Shown here: positions 1 through 64,000 of the stretch, in pieces
Layout: each line of letters starts with the position of its first letter
Numbering within the stretch: position 1 is the stretch's first letter
The notes under the pieces: generated by a model
Seen by the model: only the letters and a program-made list of their open reading frames with translations
The model's database searches: none
What the model was told of the DNA's origin: nothing
Made by a program: the position numbers and the translations under genes
From: Amorphochlora amoebiformis
Taxonomy: Eukaryota > Cercozoa > Chlorarachniophyceae
Length of the DNA stretch: 64,000 nucleotides
Direction: 5' to 3'
Assembly: GCA_054601695.1 (NCBI GenBank)
Contig: BAAHQB010000060.1
Location: 310,001-374,000 of the forward strand

Positions 1-1120
1 TCTTATCTCTCTCTTCTACTCTTATCTTTCTCTACTACTCTTATCTCTCTCTACTACTCTTATGATGAGTCTTATCTCTCTCTTCTACTCTTATCTCTCT
101 CTTCTACTTTTATCTCTCTCTTCTACTCTTATCTCTCTCTTCTACTCTTATCTCTCTCTACTACTCTTATCTCTCTCTTCTACTCTTATCTCTCTCTTCT
201 ACTCTTATCTCTCTCTACTACTCTTATCTCTTGATGGTATCATGATGTCTATCTAGTATATACTACGCTGCTAGATATATCTCTCTCTTCTACTCTTATA
301 TATACTATATTATACAACTATCTAATCTCTCTCTTCTACTCTTATCTCTCTCTTCTGACTAAACTTATCTCTCTCTAGAAACTCTTATATTGCAAAAATG
401 ATGTAATTATAAGCGTTTCTAGGTTGACGCGATGAGATTAGATAGATCAGTGATATAACGATAGATCTATGCAATAATACCTAGATTTTTTTGGACTTCA
501 TTGACAATCCAAAAACCAGGAAAACTTCATAATGGCTAGAATGATGTAAATCATAATTGCATCATAGACAGATTATACTAACTAGCTAAGAGACAAATTC
601 TAGAAATTGCAAAAATGATGTAATTATAAGCGTTTCTAGGTTAACGCGATGAGATCAGCTAGATCAGTGATATAACGATAGATCTATGCAATAATACCTA
701 GATTTTTTTGGACTTCTTTGACAATCCAAAAACCAGGAAAACTTCATAATGCCTATAGAATGATGTAAATCATAATTGCATCACAGACAGACTAGAGTAG
801 TAGATAGGTGGTGCGGAATTGGCCATGCATGCTATGAGCCTATGATCGTAAGATTTATCATAGATTAGATCCGGTATATACTAGATATACGCTAATACTT
901 GAATCATTAGTTCTAGACCCTGATATATATATTATGTTACATTGTAACATCTAGACATTAATACTAGAATATCTAGAAAATAATCCAAAATCCATTTGGG
1001 TTATAATTATCTTTCAACTGTTAACATAGAAAAATACACAAACTTCGTACGCATACTACACATACCGTAGATACCGATTATACTAGTATGTATACTATTA
1101 TATATATATATATATATACT

Positions 1121-1174
<54 letters not shown>

Positions 1175-1314
1175 AGATATATATATATATATATATATAT
1201 CTAGATATATATATGTATATATATGTCTATCTTGTCTAGATCGAACCCTAGCGAGTAGACTAAGTCGATTGTGCTCCTCTTAACCTTGAAATCACCATGT
1301 CTAGGATATGTATG

Positions 1315-1366
<52 letters not shown>

Positions 1367-1415
1367 CACACATATATACATATAAATATAATTATATATA
1401 CGTATATATTATTTT

Positions 1416-1449
<34 letters not shown>

Positions 1450-1647
1450 TATATATGTGTAATACATACATGTGTATATCAATTTACACAAAAACATAGA
1501 TATCCACATATCTAACAATATATGTATATATATATATTTATGTATATTAATATATATATATATATATATACATATATTATATAATATTTTTATATATATA
1601 TATACATACATATAATATACAATATAATATACATATAATATATATAC

Positions 1648-1682
<35 letters not shown>

Positions 1683-1697
1683 CATACACATGTATAA

Positions 1698-1737
<40 letters not shown>

Positions 1738-1780
1738 TATAAAAACAATCTAGATATATAAATATACATATATATAATTG

Positions 1781-1848
<68 letters not shown>

Positions 1849-1857
1849 TACCTGATT
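1..1857. other. Region downstream of homoserine kinase
   Basis: No gene recognised. Bases 1-370 are a degenerate TCTTATCTCTCTCTTCTAC minisatellite. Bases 389-572 recur at 606-791 with few changes. Bases 800-1270 are AT-rich and dense in CTAG/TCTAGA. From about 1095 the sequence passes into (TA)n tracts that continue to the gene's last exon. A polyadenylation signal is not evident. Confidence 0.6.
389..791 (+). repeat. Direct duplication, about 185 bp unit
   Basis: Copy 1 (389-572) and copy 2 (606-791) share the run starting attgcaaaaatgatgtaatt and ending near gcatcacagacaga, with only scattered differences. They are separated by about 33 bp and have no coding frame. Confidence 0.9.
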
Positions 1858-20099
<18,242 letters not shown>

Positions 20100-20459
20100 G
20101 AGAGGGATTTGGTCGAAAGGGGGGGTCGCTGGCTCGCTTTAAGTTCTCCAATTTTCTTGGAGATGATGCCGACAAATTCGTCGGAATAAATAAATAAGCG
20201 AAGAGGACACGTGTCAGGGGTACATCGCGATCCGAAAAGATAAATTTAGGAATTATATTAGGATATCGGTGAAGTAATATCTACGCATATCTAAAGAAAA
20301 ACTGCTTAATAGGCGTCACGCAACGTGACTAAATACTTGGCGCGAAAGATGGATGGGAAGACGACCGGTCGATACTTCTCGCGGTTCAATGACTCCAAGG
20401 TCGCACATCAACTTACAAACCTCTTCTCCCTATAGATACAGGTGATATTTGTGCTCAAA
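20100..20459. promoter_or_regulatory. Bidirectional promoter, homoserine kinase / centrin
   Basis: The 360 bp between the two divergent start codons carry no tandem repeat. The region holds a perfect palindromic G-box, GACACGTGTC, at 20206-20215, a core bound by bZIP or bHLH factors in plants and algae. No TATA box is obvious near either start. The palindrome is seen directly; its use as an operator is inferred. Confidence 0.6.
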
Positions 20460-21196
20460 ATGACGTTTGGGGAACAGATATTTGGGCATGGGAAGCCGGA
20501 CAAGCAGCAGAAGCAGACCCCGTTAACCCCTGAGCAACTGGATGAGATCAAGGAGGCGTTTTCCCTATTCGATTCGAACCACACGGGTAAAGGAATAATT
20601 TTTCCATTGATGGAAGCCCAGCGCCGTGACCTATATAATCCCCAGGCACTATCAATGTGCGCGAGCTGCGGGCTGCGATGCGAGCCCTTGGGTTCCAGGT
20701 GAAGAAGGAGGAGGTCAAGCGGATGCTGGACGATATCGACAAGGACGGCAACTCGGAAATTACGCTCGAGGAATTTACAAAGATGATGTCAGGGAAAATG
20801 GTGCGCTCTACAAGCCACACATTCAGAGGAAACCCGAACGAAGTTGAACTAAACGCTTCACTATAACAGGGCTCGAGGGACACGAGGGAGGAAATCCTCA
20901 AGGTGTTTCAACTGTTCGACGTGGATAATTCGGGTTTTATTACCCTGAAAAACCTGCGGCGAATCTGTACAGAACTTGGCGAGCAGCTGTAAGAACTATT
21001 TAACTCAGATATGGTTGGAGAAATTCTGATCATCGCAAAAAAAAATGTGACTGACAGGAGCGAGCAAGATCTAGCGGAGATGATAGATGAAGCAGATCGG
21101 GATCAAGATGGACAGATCAGCCCAGATGAGTTTTACAGGGTCATGAAGAAACGGGGAAATAACCCACTGGACGACTGGAGCTCAGATGAGGACTAA
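20460..21196 (+). CDS. CEN: Centrin (caltractin), EF-hand protein
   Basis: Calcium-binding protein of basal bodies and centrosomes. Exons 20460-20586, 20646-20800, 20870-20988 and 21058-21196 join in phase to 540 nt (179 aa); all introns are short, GT-AG and free of tandem repeats, unlike the neighbouring genes. Four EF-hands are visible: loop 1 DSNHTGTINVRE (residues 38-49), loop 2 starting DKDGNS at 74 with Ser at the usual Gly position, loop 3 [12 protein letters not shown] (111-122) ending in Asn instead of an acidic residue and so probably weakened, and loop 4 [12 protein letters not shown] (147-158), canonical. The segments [10 protein letters not shown] and [10 protein letters not shown] are centrin signatures that separate it from calmodulin. 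The C-tail is acidic (WSSDED) instead of the usual short hydrophobic end. The start is the first ATG of the frame; an in-frame GTG 18 bases upstream is not credible. Confidence 0.96.
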
Positions 21197-21910
21197 CCGG
21201 TGCGGTTATGGTTTTAATCGGAAACCGAAGTCGGGTCACTGCATCACTACAAATTGTCACAGTGCGAGTGTGCATGTCTGTCGTGTGCGGTAAGTCAACT
21301 TGACATTGTTCAGTGTTATTACGGATATTTTACATACGCTTAATTCGACTGCGATGCCAGACTAATGTTCAGTCTAGGAGGCTCTACTACGGCAGTGCCT
21401 AGACTTCACAACGTCATACAGTCTAGATATTCCATGTGTATTATCTAGATTATGTAGTATGTTTGGGTTCCATGCTCATCTAGTCATATTTACCAGCTAG
21501 GTGATGTAAAAATCTAGAAAATATCTAGAATATGTATAAACTAGATGAACATATATAGGATTACTTATGTACTAGATGTATACACATATATATTATATAT
21601 CTATATATATATATACTAGATATACTACATATATATATATATATATATCTAGAGAATCTAGTAGAGATACAAGAATCTAGAGAATCATTTTAATCTAGTT
21701 ACTAGTAAGTAGTAATAGCTGTTATGATCTAGATGATACCTAGGATACTAGTTACTTCGGAAAACAGGTATATGTATCAATTGTATCATAAGAGATGTGA
21801 ATACTATCATTTCTCGGATACTACCATGATCCGATGATTAATCGATATATTAGGCTTAAATTACTTGCAGAATCGCGCAGCAATTGCATAATTATAGTAG
21901 CTGTTAGTAG
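21197..21910. other. Tail-to-tail intergenic region, centrin / bilin reductase
   Basis: 714 bp of mostly unique sequence with no frame. CTAG and TCTAGA are strikingly frequent from 21375 to 21730. Only short TA runs occur (21590-21650). Presumably holds both 3' ends; no clear polyadenylation signal was identified. Confidence 0.7.
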
Positions 21911-29717
<7,807 letters not shown>

Positions 29718-29865
29718 GCAAGTGGAAACGGAAACGTGTCACAGGGGGGTGGGTTCGCCAATTACATAGCCGAAATAATAAACTCTTTACAATGATATTG
29801 TTCTATAGATACCGGAATATCAAATCTAATATATCAAACTTCGACGCTGGACATCCCCGGGACAC
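29718..29865. promoter_or_regulatory. Short divergent promoter, bilin reductase / PPOX
   Basis: Only 148 bp separate the two putative start codons if the 29717 start of the bilin reductase is correct. A half G-box (AACGTGTC, 29733-29740) lies inside. Both genes belong to tetrapyrrole metabolism, so shared control would make sense. If the bilin reductase starts instead at 28982, the gap is about 880 bp. Confidence 0.45.
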
Positions 29866-43866
<14,001 letters not shown>

Positions 43867-44099
43867 GGTATATACGTGCAATCTGTATATATATATATAT
43901 TATATTTATTATATATATATATATATATATATAATATAGTATATATATTTGTAATACACATGTGCATATTAGTGTATATATACACGTAGATGTATGCATG
44001 CATTATATTTATACACATATATATATACATATACGTGTGTGTGTACGCACATATACATGCATACATACAAAAACACAGATATGTTGATGTCTACATATG

Positions 44100-44165
<66 letters not shown>

Positions 44166-44204
44166 CATTAATATAAATATGTACTATCAAACCGTATTTA
44201 CCCT

Positions 44205-44248
<44 letters not shown>

Positions 44249-45064
44249 ATATACAAATGTATACATATATGCAAAAGCTCGTGTGTGTGTGTGATGTGTG
44301 TGCTTATATACGTCACTAGTACTCATGATGCGATAATGTCAGAACTCCCTCGAAGTCTCTGAACTCAGTTCACTGGGCACTGTAGTCAGTTACGTCTAGT
44401 ACACATGTCGGCAAATTAGTGTTCAAATCAGCTCTAATCAACTGGATCAATATTCTCCATTGATCAAAGCTAGTAAAGTTATCTATCTATCGATTTACTC
44501 TGTTACTACTACCAACTACTAGAACTAGATCATGGCACACTTCTAGACTTGCACTAATGACGGTAGATCGACAAACTCAGAAACTCTAGAAATTATGTGA
44601 AATTTAATCTCATATCTCGTGGATTAATACTGGTAATACCTAGATACACCAAGTATACACAGCCTCATGATTATATTCCAGTGCTACATATACTATGCTG
44701 AGATACTATCTATAGTCTATAGTTGTATGATCTTTCGATATCCTTGATGGTAACTAGAGATAAGTCCTGGCGACCGTGAGTACATACTCTAGACTCTAGA
44801 CATAATGACTAGAATGACGGTTTTTACAATTCTAGAATTACACGGTTAGAACTATCACTAGTATCAGTCTTTTAGCTCATACGTACCATTGTCTAGATTC
44901 TGAGAGATTGTGACTATAGCTCTCCTGGGACTCTCCGATGAAGTCAAACTTCATATATACTCTTTAGATACTAGATATCTATTACACTAGATTACAGGAC
45001 GACAGATCATACTAGTTCAAATCTCGCCATGGCATGCTAAACAACGCAATTGAATATCCGATAT
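43867..45064. other. Tail-to-tail intergenic region, PPOX / nucleoporin
   Basis: TA/CA repeats to 44320, then 700 bp of unique sequence (44335-45040) with frequent CTAG and TCTAGA, like the other tail regions. No frame or RNA gene recognised. Confidence 0.7.
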
Positions 45065-63757
<18,693 letters not shown>

Positions 63758-63920
63758 CTGGATGGATTGGCTATTATTTGTGTGTGTGTGTGTAGTGGAG
63801 TTTGGGTGAAATTGAGGGTGTGTGTATGTGTTATATTTTTGACATATTTATGTTAAATTCACTAGAATGTACGGGGTATTCATATTCGTATTAAAATCAT
63901 ATATAATTGCAAATAATATG

Positions 63921-63954
<34 letters not shown>

Positions 63955-64000
63955 ATAAACAAATCTCTCTCTATAAACATATGTTATATATATATATATA

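Overview
This is nuclear DNA from a eukaryote. The introns are GT-AG, the genes are split into many very small exons, and there is no bacterial operon structure. The gene set contains a centrin (so basal bodies or centrosomes), homoserine kinase (absent from animals), a ferredoxin-dependent bilin reductase and protoporphyrinogen oxidase. This points to an alga or another plastid-bearing protist. The bilin reductase may begin with a hydrophobic signal-peptide-like segment, which would suit a complex (secondary) plastid. I cannot name the species.

Five genes tile the window in alternating directions. Homoserine kinase (minus strand, 20099 down to 1858, 19 exons) lies head to head with centrin (plus, 20460-21196, 4 exons). 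Centrin is tail to tail with the bilin reductase (minus, 29717 down to 21911, about 16 exons). The bilin reductase is head to head with protoporphyrinogen oxidase (plus, 29866-43866, about 25 exons). That gene is tail to tail with the C-terminal half of a Nup133-like nucleoporin (minus, 63757 down to 45065, about 30 exons, 5' end outside the window). I assembled the exons by hand from splice sites, reading phase and protein families. Exon phases agree across nearly every junction, which is strong internal support. Two tetrapyrrole genes (bilin reductase and PPOX) share a divergent promoter of about 150 bp.

Almost all sequence between the exons is low-complexity: (TA)n tracts, telomere-like TTAGGG/CCCTAA arrays, polypurine tracts, (CG)n and minisatellites. 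The tracts run right up to the exons and supply the splice sites (GTATAT donors with TATATAG acceptors, GTAACC donors with CCCTAG acceptors). Some introns are 70-94 bp of almost nothing but CCCTAA repeats. Nearly all telomere-like arrays have CCCTAA on the sense strand of the host gene. Many exons have one to six decayed partial copies ('echoes') in a neighbouring intron, carrying an exon edge plus its splice site. A roughly 80-nt element with a predicted three-helix fold recurs at least seven times inside the telomere-like introns, always antisense to the host gene as first read. The true intergenic gaps are short, and those between genes are largely free of long tandem repeats; the three tail regions are rich in CTAG.

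Nearly all long ORFs in the window (runs of Tyr-Ile, Leu-Ser, Pro-Asn, Arg-Val) are translations of these repeats and not genes. The first exon of the bilin reductase, one junction in the nucleoporin and one possibly missing small exon in homoserine kinase remain uncertain.
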